Source: Bradyrhizobium sp. WSM471
Lineage (GTDB): Bacteria; Pseudomonadota; Alphaproteobacteria; Rhizobiales; Xanthobacteraceae
NCBI RefSeq assembly: GCF_000244915.1
Contig: NZ_CM001442.1
Coordinates: forward strand, 682,001-746,000
Length of the DNA: 64,000 nucleotides
Direction of reading: 5' to 3'
In this document: positions 16,657 to 24,633 of the stretch, one piece after another
How the letters are laid out: each line of letters opens with the position of its first letter
Numbering within the stretch: the first letter of the stretch is position 1
Notes under the pieces: generated by a model
Told to the model about the DNA's origin: nothing
What the model saw: only the letters and a program-made list of their open reading frames with translations
Database searches by the model: none
Translations under genes and position numbers: made by a program

Positions 16657-16762
16657 GTAGCCCGGATGGAGCGAAGCGCAATCCGGGAACGGACTAACCG
16701 AATCTCTCGGTTGTCCTCGCGTGGCACGAACCCGGATTACGCTTGCGCTCCATCCGGGCTAC
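16657..16762. repeat. Intergenic palindromic repeat, type R3
   Basis: Starts GTAGCCCGGATGGAGCGAAG and ends with the facing CGCTCCATCCGGGCTAC. Other copies are 58956-59039 and 62051-62132. It lies between convergent genes and could fold into a long stem. Confidence 0.85.
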
Positions 16763-16768
16763 GGGCCC

Positions 16769-17653
16769 TTACAGCGACACGGCCAGTGAAGTTTTCAGCA
16801 AAGTCAGCAGCGCCTGCACCGCAGCCGCATTGCGCCGCCGTTCAGGGATCGCAGCCTTCACCCACAATTCCGGAATCGGAAACTCGCGCAGAACCGGCTT
16901 GAGTGCGCCGTCGCGCAAGGCGTCCGCGACGAGATAGTCCGATATCAGCACGATGCCATTGCCGGCGATGGCGCTGCGCGCCAGCACGTGGCCCTCGTTG
17001 CAGGACAGCAGCGGGCTGACTTGGACGCTGATGCGGCCGCGCGGCCCGTCAAAGATCCACTCCGGCCCTGTCGGCAGAAAGCTGAGACAGCGATGCTCGA
17101 CCAGATCACGCGGATGTTTCGGCGTGCCGTGTTTCTTCAAATAGGCAGGCGAGGCGCAGAGCAGCCGCTTCAGCGGGCACAGGGGCTCGTCGACGACCCC
17201 GCCAAAGGAATGCGGGAAGGCGCCGATGGCGATATCAAAGCCTTCGGTGACGGGATCGACCGGACGGTCGAACAGCACGATATCGAGCTTGAGCCGCGGG
17301 TTCTCGGTCTGGAAAGCGGTGAAGACGTCCGCAAGCCGGGCAACCGTCAGCGAGGTCGGCGCCTTGATGCGCAGGTGATCGACGAGATCATGGCCCTTCT
17401 CGCCCATGCGCGAGAGCAGGTCGGTGGCGTCGGTGACGACGGCGCGGGCGCGATGCACGTAGCGCTGGCCGGCCTCGGTCAGCCGCAATTGCCGGGTCGA
17501 GCGCTGAAACAGCGGCGTGCCGATCCGCGCCTCCAGCTGCGTGACGCGCTTGGCCACCACCGACGTCGAGACGCCGAGTTTTCGCGCAGCCGCGGAGAAG
17601 CCGGCGGCGTCGGCGGTGGCGAGGAACGCCTGCAAGTTGACGAGGATGTCCAT
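16769..17653 (-). CDS. LysR-family transcriptional regulator
   Basis: 294 aa, usual family length. The N-terminal winged helix-turn-helix MDILVNLQAFLATADAAGFS...RKLGVSTSVVAKRVTQLEARIG is clear, followed by the ligand-binding domain with two Rossmann-like lobes. It is divergent from the FAD oxidoreductase-ABC importer operon at 17767 and very probably controls it. Two CTCG-N3-CGAG dyads lie in the 113-bp gap, one overlapping its own ribosome-binding region, which suggests autoregulation. Inducer unknown. Confidence 0.93.
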   Translation of the reverse strand: MDILVNLQAFLATADAAGFSAAARKLGVSTSVVAKRVTQLEARIGTPLFQRSTRQLRLTEAGQRYVHRARAVVTDATDLLSRMGEKGHDLVDHLRIKAPTSLTVARLADVFTAFQTENPRLKLDIVLFDRPVDPVTEGFDIAIGAFPHSFGGVVDEPLCPLKRLLCASPAYLKKHGTPKHPRDLVEHRCLSFLPTGPEWIFDGPRGRISVQVSPLLSCNEGHVLARSAIAGNGIVLISDYLVADALRDGALKPVLREFPIPELWVKAAIPERRRNAAAVQALLTLLKTSLAVSL

Positions 17654-17660
17654 TCCGACC

Positions 17661-17677
17661 TTTCTCGATTCGAGAAA
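17661..17677. promoter_or_regulatory. Perfect dyad TTTCTCGATTCGAGAAA, probable LysR operator 1
   Basis: A 17-bp inverted repeat with 7-bp arms, ending 7 bases before the LysR start codon and containing the T-N11-A form TCTCGATTCGAGA expected of LysR boxes. Its position over the leader fits autorepression. Confidence 0.7.
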
Positions 17678-17699
17678 ACTGATCGTCTATTTTGGCGGA

Positions 17700-17728
17700 T
17701 TGTAGCTCGGTTCGAGTTAATTCATAGT
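17700..17728 (+). promoter_or_regulatory. Predicted promoter of the oxidoreductase-ABC operon with LysR site 2
   Basis: A -35-like TTGTAG (17700-17705) and a -10-like CATAGT (17723-17728) are 17 bp apart. The spacer contains CTCGGTTCGAG, the same core as operator 1, centred 42 bp (about four helical turns) from it. The promoter elements are weak, as expected for an activator-dependent promoter. Confidence 0.5.
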
Positions 17729-17766
17729 CGGCCAAAGCAAGAGACTTTCAGAGACAGGGACGCGCC

Positions 17767-19131
17767 ATGCAGGCCATGACGATCGAAGAACCGGCACGCC
17801 ATGTGCCGATCTATGGCGAATATGAAGTGGTCGTGCTCGGCGGCGGTCCGGCCGGCATCGTGGCGGCGGCCTCAAGCGCGCGCGCTGGACGGAAGACGCT
17901 CTTGATCGAGCGCTACGGGTTCCTCGGCGGCATGGGGACCGCTGCCGGCGTCACCAACTTCTGCGGCCTGCATGGCAATGTCTACGGCGAGGCCCACCGG
18001 CTGGTGCAAGGCATGGCGTCCGAGCTGCTGGCGCGGATCGATCGCTTGAACGGCCTCAACGCGCCGCATCTGATCCTCGGCAAGGTCTTCGCCCAGGCTT
18101 ACGACACCGCCGCCTACAAGATCGCGGCCGACCAACTGCTCGCCAGCCACAAGGTGCACATCCTTTTCCATGCGCTCGGTGCCGGCGTCGTGATGGACGA
18201 TAACAGCCGCATCGACGCGCTGATGGTCGAGACCAAGGCCGGCCGACAGGCGGTGCGATCGGAGATCTTCATCGATTGCTCCGGCGACGGCGATCTCGCG
18301 GTCTGGGCCGGCGCGCCGTTCGAATTCGGCGACGAGCACGGTCATCCGATGTATCCCTCGATGATGCTCCGTCTCAACGGCATCGATCCCGAGAAGGCGG
18401 GCGAGGCCTGGCGCACCATCCCGCAATTGATGGAGCAGGCCATCGCCGCCGGCACCCACACATTCCCGCGCAAGAGCGCGATCGTGCGGCCGCAGAAGTC
18501 CGGCATTGAATGGCGGGTGAACTTCACGCAAGTGGCGCGCGAGGACGGCCATGCCATCAACGGCATCGAGCCTGACGATCTCACCCGCGGCGAGATCGAG
18601 GGCCGCAAGCAGGCGCTCGCCGCGTTCGAATTCCTGCGCACCGTGCCGGGCTTTGAAAAATCCTACATCGTCGACCTGCCGCCGCAGCTCGGCATCCGCG
18701 AAACCCGCCGCATCACGGGCGGCTATCAGCTCAGCGGCGAGGACGTGCTGGGTTGCGCCTCGTTCGAGGATTCCATCGGCGTCAATGGCTGGCCGATCGA
18801 GGCCCATGTCCCCGGCGACGTCGTCTTCACCTTCCCGCCGATCCCGGAATCGCGCGGCTATAACGAACTGCCGTACCGGATGCTGGTGCCCGAAGGCGTC
18901 GACAATCTGCTGGTCGCCGGCCGCTGCGCCTCGATGACCCATGAGGGCCAATCGGCGGCCCGGGTCTCCGGTGCCTGTTTCGTGATGGGGGAGGCGGCCG
19001 GTTCCGCCGCCGCGCTGGCGCTCTCCGGAAACCGCATTCCACGCGACATCCCCATTGATAAATTGCAAGAAACGTTGAAACAACAGGGCGCCTTCGTCGG
19101 ACGGGACCAGCCCGTGCCCGAGGGCCTGTAA
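17767..19131 (+). CDS. FAD-dependent oxidoreductase (FAD_oxidored type)
   Basis: 454 aa. Dinucleotide motif VVVLGGGPAGIVAAASSARAG near residue 22, a DCSGDGDLAVWAGAPFEFG segment typical of this family, and a C-terminal FAD-closing motif LLVAGRCASMTHEGQSAARV. No signal peptide; cytosolic. Family members include poorly studied dehydrogenases linked to uptake systems. AGGGACGCGCC precedes ATG 17767. It is the first gene of an operon with the ABC importer that starts 33 bp downstream, and probably oxidises the imported compound. The reaction is unknown. Confidence 0.88.
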   Translation: MQAMTIEEPARHVPIYGEYEVVVLGGGPAGIVAAASSARAGRKTLLIERYGFLGGMGTAAGVTNFCGLHGNVYGEAHRLVQGMASELLARIDRLNGLNAPHLILGKVFAQAYDTAAYKIAADQLLASHKVHILFHALGAGVVMDDNSRIDALMVETKAGRQAVRSEIFIDCSGDGDLAVWAGAPFEFGDEHGHPMYPSMMLRLNGIDPEKAGEAWRTIPQLMEQAIAAGTHTFPRKSAIVRPQKSGIEWRVNFTQVAREDGHAINGIEPDDLTRGEIEGRKQALAAFEFLRTVPGFEKSYIVDLPPQLGIRETRRITGGYQLSGEDVLGCASFEDSIGVNGWPIEAHVPGDVVFTFPPIPESRGYNELPYRMLVPEGVDNLLVAGRCASMTHEGQSAARVSGACFVMGEAAGSAAALALSGNRIPRDIPIDKLQETLKQQGAFVGRDQPVPEGL

Positions 19132-19164
19132 CCGACTGCAAGATAACGACGGGGAGGAAACGAA

Positions 19165-20169
19165 ATGACCGGGATTGTGCGGCTCGCGCTAGCTGGCCTG
19201 ATGGCGATCACAGCGATGGGCGCGGCCCGAGCCGAGGACGTGCTGAAAGCCAGGATCGGCGTGCTCAGGCTATCCTCCTCCGCGCCCGTGTTCATCGCGC
19301 AGGACAAGGGCTATTTCCGCGAGGCCGGCGTCGACGTCGAGCTGAAATTCTTCGATGCGGCCCAACCGATCGCGGTGGCCACCACCTCCGGCGACATCGA
19401 TTTCGGCGTGACTGCCTTCACTGCCGGCCTCTACAATCTCGCCGGCAAGGGCGTGCTGAAGGTGATCGGCGGCATGAGCCGCGAGAGGGCCGGCTATCCC
19501 CTGATCGGCTATTTCGCCAGCAACAACGCTTATGCGAGCGGTCTGAAGACGCCGAAGGACCTCGCGGGCAAGCGCGTGGCGATGACCCAGGTCGGCTCCT
19601 CCTTTCACTATTCGCTCGGGCTGCTTGCCGACAAATACGGCTTCAAGCTCGCGGACGTGAAGATCGTGCCGCTGCAATCGCTGTCGAACGCGGCGGCCGC
19701 GCTGAAGGGCGAAACCGTGGATGCCGCGCTGCTGCCGATCTCCACCGCGCGAAAACTGATGGACGACGGCGGTGCGAAGTTTCTCGGCTGGGTCGGCGAC
19801 GAGACACCCTGGCAATTGGGCGCGGTGTTCGCCTCGCCGAAGACGCTGACCAACAAGGTTCTGGCGACGAAGCTGCTCGGCGTTTTGGCAAAGGCCGACC
19901 GCGAATATCACGACGTCATTCTTGCTGCGATGAAAGACGGTGTCGCGCCGATCAATGACAAGACAAAGCCGCTGCTGGAGATCATCGCCAAGTATACGAA
20001 CCTCCCGGTCGAGCAGGTGGTCGGCAATTGCGCCTATATCGATGCCGACGGCAAGCTGGATGTGAAGAACGTCGACAACCAGATCAAATGGCTCCAGGAG
20101 CAGGGTTTTGCCGACAAGGGCTTTGACGCGAACGCGATCATCGCAAAGGAATTCGTGAAGGCGGATTGA
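19165..20169 (+). CDS. ABC importer substrate-binding protein (NMT1/SsuA-like)
   Basis: 334 aa. Signal peptide up to about ARA (residue 23). The motif APVFIAQDKGYFREAGVDVEL identifies the NMT1/TauA/SsuA group, which bind thiamine precursors, sulfonates, nitrate or aromatic acids. GGGGAGGAAACGAA precedes ATG 19165. It belongs with the ATPase and permease that follow after a short repeat. Ligand unknown. Confidence 0.9.
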   Translation: MTGIVRLALAGLMAITAMGAARAEDVLKARIGVLRLSSSAPVFIAQDKGYFREAGVDVELKFFDAAQPIAVATTSGDIDFGVTAFTAGLYNLAGKGVLKVIGGMSRERAGYPLIGYFASNNAYASGLKTPKDLAGKRVAMTQVGSSFHYSLGLLADKYGFKLADVKIVPLQSLSNAAAALKGETVDAALLPISTARKLMDDGGAKFLGWVGDETPWQLGAVFASPKTLTNKVLATKLLGVLAKADREYHDVILAAMKDGVAPINDKTKPLLEIIAKYTNLPVEQVVGNCAYIDADGKLDVKNVDNQIKWLQEQGFADKGFDANAIIAKEFVKAD

Positions 20170-20192
20170 TGCTGCGCGCTCCTCTCCATCTC

Positions 20193-20285
20193 CGTCATCC
20201 CCGCGCAACGGCAAAGCCGTTGTCGCTGGAGGCGCTCGCGAAGCGAGCCTCGCAGGATGCACCGCCCGGATGCAGCCGGGACGAC
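20193..20285. repeat. Intergenic repeat, type R8, inside the ABC operon
   Basis: CGTCATCCCCGCGCAACGGCAAAGCCGTTGTCG... ending CCGGATGCAGCCGGGACGAC, with three small inner hairpins (AACGGCAAAGCCGTT; GCTCGCGAAGCGAGC). It fills most of the 130 bp between the binding-protein and ATPase genes. Confidence 0.7.
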
Positions 20286-20299
20286 ACTGAGGCCATGAC

Positions 20300-21073
20300 A
20301 TGGACCTGATCGCCAACCATATCACCCATCGTTTCGGCGAGCTCGCCGTGCTCGACGACGTCTCGTTCACCGTCAGTGCCGGCGAGGTGGTGGCGATCGT
20401 GGGGCCGTCGGGCTGCGGCAAGAGCACGTTGCTGTCGATCCTCGGTGGCCTGTTGCTGCCGACCTCCGGCGCGCCCGAGCTGCGTGGATCGCCGCCGCCG
20501 GACAGTCTCAATCCGCTCACCTTCGTGTTCCAGGATTTCGCGCTGCTGCCCTGGGCCAATGTGGAGGAGAACGTTGAATTCCCGCTGCTGCACACCCAGC
20601 TCTCGTCCGTGCAGCGCCGCGCGCTGGTCGATGACGCCTTGCGCCGCACCGGCCTGACGGATTTTCGCACGGCCTATCCAAAGCAGCTGTCCGGCGGCAT
20701 GCGCCAGCGCGTCGGCATTTCGCGCGCGCTCGCGGTCAGGCCGGCCATTCTCCTGATGGACGAGCCGTTGTCGGCGCTGGATTCGCAGACCCGCGAACTG
20801 CTGATGGAGGATTTCGTCCGGCTCCTCGCCGATGGCGGCATGGGCGCGGTCTATGTCACGCATAATCTCGAAGAGGCGGCGAGGCTTGCCGATCGCATCG
20901 TGGTGCTGTCGCGGCGTCCTGGCCGCATTCGCGAGGTCGTGAGCGTGCCGATGACGCGTACTCAGCGCGGTGAAATTGCAGCCCGTGAAAAGCTGCTCGC
21001 GCTTCAGAACCAGATCTGGTCGCTGATCCGCAACGAGGCGATCGATGCCGAGCGCGAGGTCCAGCATGCTTGA
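20300..21073 (+). CDS. ABC importer ATP-binding protein (SsuB/TauB/NrtD-like)
   Basis: 257 aa. Walker A GPSGCGKST, Q-loop FQDFALLPW, signature LSGGMRQRV, Walker B ILLMDEPLSALD and the switch His in YVTHNLEEA are all in order. Cytosolic ATPase of the importer; its last 8 bases overlap the permease gene, showing coupling. Downstream of the binding protein at 19165. Confidence 0.95.
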   Translation: MDLIANHITHRFGELAVLDDVSFTVSAGEVVAIVGPSGCGKSTLLSILGGLLLPTSGAPELRGSPPPDSLNPLTFVFQDFALLPWANVEENVEFPLLHTQLSSVQRRALVDDALRRTGLTDFRTAYPKQLSGGMRQRVGISRALAVRPAILLMDEPLSALDSQTRELLMEDFVRLLADGGMGAVYVTHNLEEAARLADRIVVLSRRPGRIREVVSVPMTRTQRGEIAAREKLLALQNQIWSLIRNEAIDAEREVQHA

Positions 21074-21890
21074 TCGCGCTCCGGCGGGAACATCTGCGAA
21101 GGATGACGCGGTCCGGCGCGTCCGCTTTCGCGGCGCCGGCTTCGTGCCGGCGAGCAGCCGCTTCGGCGGCTGGATCGCGCTCGCGCTGGTCATTGCGATC
21201 TGGCAGGCGGCGGGCAGCACCGGCCTGGTCAATCCGCTGTTCCTGCCCCCGCCGTCGGCGATCGCGCGTGCGATCTACCAGCTCGCGATCTCGGGTGCGC
21301 TGTGGCAGCACCTTTCCGCGTCGCTCCTGCGCATCGGTGTCGGCTGGCTGCTCGGCACGGCGGCCGGCGTCGCGGTCGGCTTTGCCATCGGCCTGTCGCG
21401 TCTGGCGCGCAGCGTCGGCATCACCTTCATCTCGGCGCTGTTCCCGATCCCGAAGATTGCGCTGCTGCCGCTGTTGATCCTCTGGCTCGGCATCGGTGAA
21501 GAGCCGAAGATCGCGACCATCGCGCTCGGAGTGTTCTTCTCGACCGCAATCTCGGTCTATAGCGGCGTCGACGCGGTGCCGCGCAACCTCGTCCGCATGG
21601 CGCAAAGCTTCAACGTGCCGTTCGCCACGATCGTGCGCAAGGTGGTGTGGCCGGGCGCGCTGCCCGCGATCCTCGCCGGCTTCCGCATCACGTCGTCGGT
21701 GGCGCTGCTGCTCGTCGTCAGCGCCGAGATGATCGGCGCGCAATACGGCATCGGCGCGTTCGTATTGCAGGCCGGCAATTTGATGCAGACGGATCAGCTG
21801 CTCGCGGGCGTGGTGATCCTGTCGGTGTTCGGGTTGATGGTGGGGCGGGTGATCAACTGGCTGGAGACGCGGCTGCTGCACTGGCGGTGA
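21066..21890 (+). CDS. ABC importer permease (SsuC/TauC-like)
   Basis: 274 aa with about six membrane segments. The EAA-loop equivalent, RMAQSFNVPFATIVRKVVWPGALPAI, which docks the ATPase, is seen at about 180-205. ATG 21066 overlaps the stop of the ATPase gene by 8 bases. The protein completes a three-part importer with 19165 and 20300. Confidence 0.93.
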   Translation: MLDRAPAGTSAKDDAVRRVRFRGAGFVPASSRFGGWIALALVIAIWQAAGSTGLVNPLFLPPPSAIARAIYQLAISGALWQHLSASLLRIGVGWLLGTAAGVAVGFAIGLSRLARSVGITFISALFPIPKIALLPLLILWLGIGEEPKIATIALGVFFSTAISVYSGVDAVPRNLVRMAQSFNVPFATIVRKVVWPGALPAILAGFRITSSVALLLVVSAEMIGAQYGIGAFVLQAGNLMQTDQLLAGVVILSVFGLMVGRVINWLETRLLHWR

Positions 21891-21922
21891 GGGCTGTGGA
21901 TGGAAGTGCGCGCCACCACCTC

Positions 21923-22081
21923 CGTCGTCATCCCGGCGAAGGCCGGGATCCATAACCCCAGGCGGTAGTTTGGCGGATACTCGTCGTTGCTCTTTCGTCG
22001 GTACGAATACCGTTCGTCTCGATAGGTCACGCGGTATGGGTCCCGGCCCCCGTGCGCAATTGCGCACTAGGCCGGGACGAC
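21923..22081. repeat. Intergenic palindromic repeat, type R1 with inserted palindrome
   Basis: A type R1 element whose right hairpin loop is replaced by a segment containing the perfect 16-bp palindrome GTGCGCAATTGCGCAC (22052-22067), between the arms CCCGGCC and GGCCGGG. The same palindrome sits in a repeat of another type at 41989-42004. Confidence 0.8.
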
Positions 22082-22109
22082 AGCGGAGAGTGCGGCTAAC
22101 ATTCGCACC

Positions 22110-23150
22110 TCACGCGTTCCCGCGATCCTCCCGGAACAAATCCAGCTTCTGCTGCACGGGTCGATCCGAGAAGCTGAACAGCACTGCATCCATGTCCGCC
22201 TCGTGCGTGACCCATTGCCAGCTCGGCACCACGAACAAATCGCGCGGGCCCCATTCGAAGGTCGATTCCCCGATGCGGGTACGGCCGTGGCCTTCGATCG
22301 GACAGAACACCGTTGCGTCCGTCGAACGATAGCGCGCGGTCTTGAAGCCCTTGGGCAGCAACTGGATGAAAGTGCCGATGGTTGGCATCGCGAAGTCGCC
22401 GGTCTCGGGGTTGCTGAATTTCAGCTTCAGCCCGTGACATGCGTCCCACTCCTGGCTCGTGCGGGCTTTCTCCAGTGCTTCGCGCGTGTAGGCATAGGGA
22501 TAACTGAAGATCGGCGACGTCTTCGAGCTCCGCTTCACGTCGACCGGCAGCAGATTGTGGCCGTAGCGCGCGAAGCTGTCGCCGGCTGGCCTTGTAATCT
22601 TCTGCTGATCCTCGTTGGAGCCTTCCGCGAAAGAGCAGTCGAAGAACTGCACCAGCGGAATGTCGAGACCGTCGAGCCAGAACATCGGCTGGTCGGTCTC
22701 GTTGGAATGATCGTGCCAGGTCATCGACGGCGTGATGATGAAGTCGCCGGGCTCCATCGCGGTGCGCTCGCCGTCGACCGCGGTGTGGGCGCCCTTGCCT
22801 TCGAGCACGAAGCGCAGCGCCGACTGGCTGTGCCGGTGGGCGGGCGCGATGTCGCCGGGCACCACCATCTGCACGCCGGCATAGAGGGACGTGGTGATTT
22901 TCGACTGCCCGCGCAGGCCGGGATTTTCCAGCACCAGCACGCGCCGCTCGGCTTCTTTCGCCGTGATCAGCTTGCCGGCTTCGGTCATGTAGTCGCGGAT
23001 GATGTCGAACTTCCACAGATGCGGCCGGCAGGCGCTCTTCGGCTCCGGCGTGATCAAATCGCTCATGACGGTCCAGAGCGCGGTGAGATTCTCGCCGTCG
23101 ATCTTCTTGTAGAACGCCTCGCGTTCCGGCGTCTTGGTCACGGCTTCCAT
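22110..23150 (-). CDS. Gentisate 1,2-dioxygenase
   Basis: 346 aa, the usual length. It opens the ring of gentisate to maleylpyruvate with Fe(II) and O2. Bicupin fold; the iron site of the first cupin is PAHRHSQSALRF (His105, His107), with PSMTWHDHSNE (His146, His148) closing it. ATG 23150 follows GGGAGCCGCACC. The gene is single on its strand and faces the isomerase-marR pair; a 27-bp operator covering a -10 TATACT lies 23 bp upstream, shared with the ligase-hydroxylase operon. Confidence 0.93.
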   Translation of the reverse strand: MEAVTKTPEREAFYKKIDGENLTALWTVMSDLITPEPKSACRPHLWKFDIIRDYMTEAGKLITAKEAERRVLVLENPGLRGQSKITTSLYAGVQMVVPGDIAPAHRHSQSALRFVLEGKGAHTAVDGERTAMEPGDFIITPSMTWHDHSNETDQPMFWLDGLDIPLVQFFDCSFAEGSNEDQQKITRPAGDSFARYGHNLLPVDVKRSSKTSPIFSYPYAYTREALEKARTSQEWDACHGLKLKFSNPETGDFAMPTIGTFIQLLPKGFKTARYRSTDATVFCPIEGHGRTRIGESTFEWGPRDLFVVPSWQWVTHEADMDAVLFSFSDRPVQQKLDLFREDRGNA

Positions 23151-23172
23151 GGTGCGGCTCCCGTCGTTTTGT

Positions 23173-23199
23173 TAATTGACAGTATACTTACGATCTAGG
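23173..23199. promoter_or_regulatory. Operator 1 of the gentisate regulon with promoter of the dioxygenase
   Basis: On the minus strand TTGACG, 16 bp, then TATACT (at 23181-23186) makes a good promoter for the dioxygenase. The 27-bp block TAATTGACAGTATACTTAC...ATCTAGG covers its -10 and spacer and differs by one base from the block at 27396-27422. The core GACAGTATACTTAC has dyad form GnnAGTATACTnnC, as expected for a MarR dimer. Confidence 0.72.
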
Positions 23200-23230
23200 T
23201 AGCGTCAATGTGACGGGTACGATCAATGTC

Positions 23231-23309
23231 GTCATTCCGGGGCGATGCGATAGCATCGAACCCGGAATCTCGAGGTTCCGGGTTCTCGCTTCGCGAGCCC
23301 CGGAACGAC
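23231..23309. repeat. Intergenic palindromic repeat, type R4
   Basis: GTCATTCCGGGGCGATGCG... ending CCCCGGAACGAC, with an inner GCTTCGCGAGC hairpin. A close copy is at 63176-63254. It separates the operator from the isomerase gene. Confidence 0.8.
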
Positions 23310-23332
23310 AAAAAAGTAAGGGGAGGGTTCCG

Positions 23333-23965
23333 ATGAAGCTGCACGGCTATTTCCGCTCCAGCGCCGCCTACCGGGTACGAATCGCGCTGAGCCTCAAGGG
23401 CCTCGGTGCCGAGCACCTGCCGCATCACCTTCGCAAGGGCGAGCAATGCGCGCCCGCCTATCTCGCCATCAATCCGCAGGGCCTGGTGCCCGCGCTGGAG
23501 AGCGACGCGGGCGCGGTGCTGACCCAATCGCTCGCCATCATCGAATGGCTCGACGAAACCCATCCCAACCCCCCGCTGTTGCCGAGGGATGCGTTGCAGC
23601 GCGCCAAGGTGAGGGCGTTCGCGTTGGCGATCGCCTGCGACACTCACCCCGTGCAGAATCTAAAGGTGCTGGCGCGGCTGCGCGAGCTCGGGCTGCCTGA
23701 GGAGAAGGTTCAGGACTGGGCGGCCTGGGTCAACCGCGAGGGGCTCGCGGCTTGCGAGACGCTGATCAGGGCCGAGCCGGGCCCGTTCTGCTTCGGGGAT
23801 GCGCCGACGCTCGCCGATCTCTGCCTGGTGCCGCAGCTTGCCAATGCGCGCCGCTTCGGCGTCGACGTCTCGGCCTATCCGCGTCTGCTTAAGGCGGAAG
23901 CTGCGGCCAAGGCGCTGCCGGCGTTCGTTAACGCCGCGCCGGAGAACCAGCCCGATGCCGAGTAA
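23333..23965 (+). CDS. Maleylpyruvate isomerase, zeta-class glutathione transferase
   Basis: 210 aa. The zeta-class start MKLHGYFRSSAAYRVRIALS has the paired Ser that activates glutathione; QSLAIIEWLDETHP and DAPTLADLCLVPQ match NagL-type maleylpyruvate isomerases and the related maleylacetoacetate isomerases. It would convert maleylpyruvate, the product of the dioxygenase on the other strand, to fumarylpyruvate. AAGGGGAGGGTTCCG precedes the ATG. The stop overlaps the marR start by 11 bases. Confidence 0.9.
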   Translation: MKLHGYFRSSAAYRVRIALSLKGLGAEHLPHHLRKGEQCAPAYLAINPQGLVPALESDAGAVLTQSLAIIEWLDETHPNPPLLPRDALQRAKVRAFALAIACDTHPVQNLKVLARLRELGLPEEKVQDWAAWVNREGLAACETLIRAEPGPFCFGDAPTLADLCLVPQLANARRFGVDVSAYPRLLKAEAAAKALPAFVNAAPENQPDAE

Positions 23966-24467
23966 GCCTGCCCCTCCGATCACGATAGACGCAGTTTATG
24001 CCGCGCCGGGCTATCTGTTCCGGCGCATGCAGCAGATCGCGGTCTCGATCTTCATGGAGGAGTGCAAGGCGTTCGATCTCACGCCGGTGCAATACGCGGC
24101 GCTGATCGCGATCCACACCCACCCGGGCATCGACGCGACGCGACTGTCCGCGGTGATCGCATTCGATCGCTCCACGCTCGGCAGCGTGATCGAGCGGCTT
24201 CAGGCCAAGGATTTCGTCGAACGCAGGCCGGCGCTGGAAGACAAGCGGATCAAGCTGCTCTATTTGACCAAATCAGGCGCGGCGATCCTGCGCGACATCA
24301 TTCCCGCCGTCGAACGCGCCCAGATGCGGATGCTCGAGCCGCTCAAGCCGGCGGACCGCAAGGCGCTGATGGGGCTCCTGGTGCAGCTCGTCGATCTCAA
24401 CAACGAGGCGTCGCGGGTGCCGCTCCGGGCGGAGGATGCGCTGGAGCATCTGGGGAAGGCGGGGTGA
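23955..24467 (+). CDS. MarR-family transcriptional regulator, probable repressor of the gentisate genes
   Basis: 170 aa. Winged helix with ATRLSAVIAFDRSTLGSVIERLQAKDFVERRPALEDKRIKLLYLT, the classic DxR wing. ATG 23955 lies inside the end of the isomerase gene, so the two are coupled. Its location between the two sets of gentisate genes, and the two copies of a 27-bp dyad site at their promoters, make it the likely repressor. The ligand may be gentisate, a hydroxybenzoate or its CoA ester; MarR proteins of both sorts are known. Confidence 0.9.
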   Translation: MPSKPAPPITIDAVYAAPGYLFRRMQQIAVSIFMEECKAFDLTPVQYAALIAIHTHPGIDATRLSAVIAFDRSTLGSVIERLQAKDFVERRPALEDKRIKLLYLTKSGAAILRDIIPAVERAQMRMLEPLKPADRKALMGLLVQLVDLNNEASRVPLRAEDALEHLGKAG

Positions 24468-24487
24468 GGTGGCGCCTGACATTCCGG

Positions 24488-24610
24488 TGTCGTCCCGGCG
24501 AAGGCCGGGACCCATAACCACCGAGTTCGGTTTGGCGAAGACAGGTGGTGACCAGCTCGCGCTAATAACTCCCACTCGGCGTATGGGTCCCGGCCTTCGC
24601 CGGGACGACA
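24488..24610. repeat. Intergenic palindromic repeat, type R1
   Basis: Full copy: TGTCGTCCCGGCGAAGGCCG at the left, TTTGGCGAAGACAGGTGGT inside and GGGTCCCGGCCTTCGCCGGG at the right, between the convergent marR and ligase genes. Confidence 0.85.
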
Positions 24611-24633
24611 CCGAGAGTGAGCAACACCGCCGC

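Noticed and set aside
23176..23199. TTGACA on the plus strand as the -35 of the isomerase-marR promoter
   Set aside because: The sequence 17 bp downstream (GTAGCG) does not resemble a -10, so the plus-strand promoter could not be placed; the minus-strand TATACT promoter is much better.
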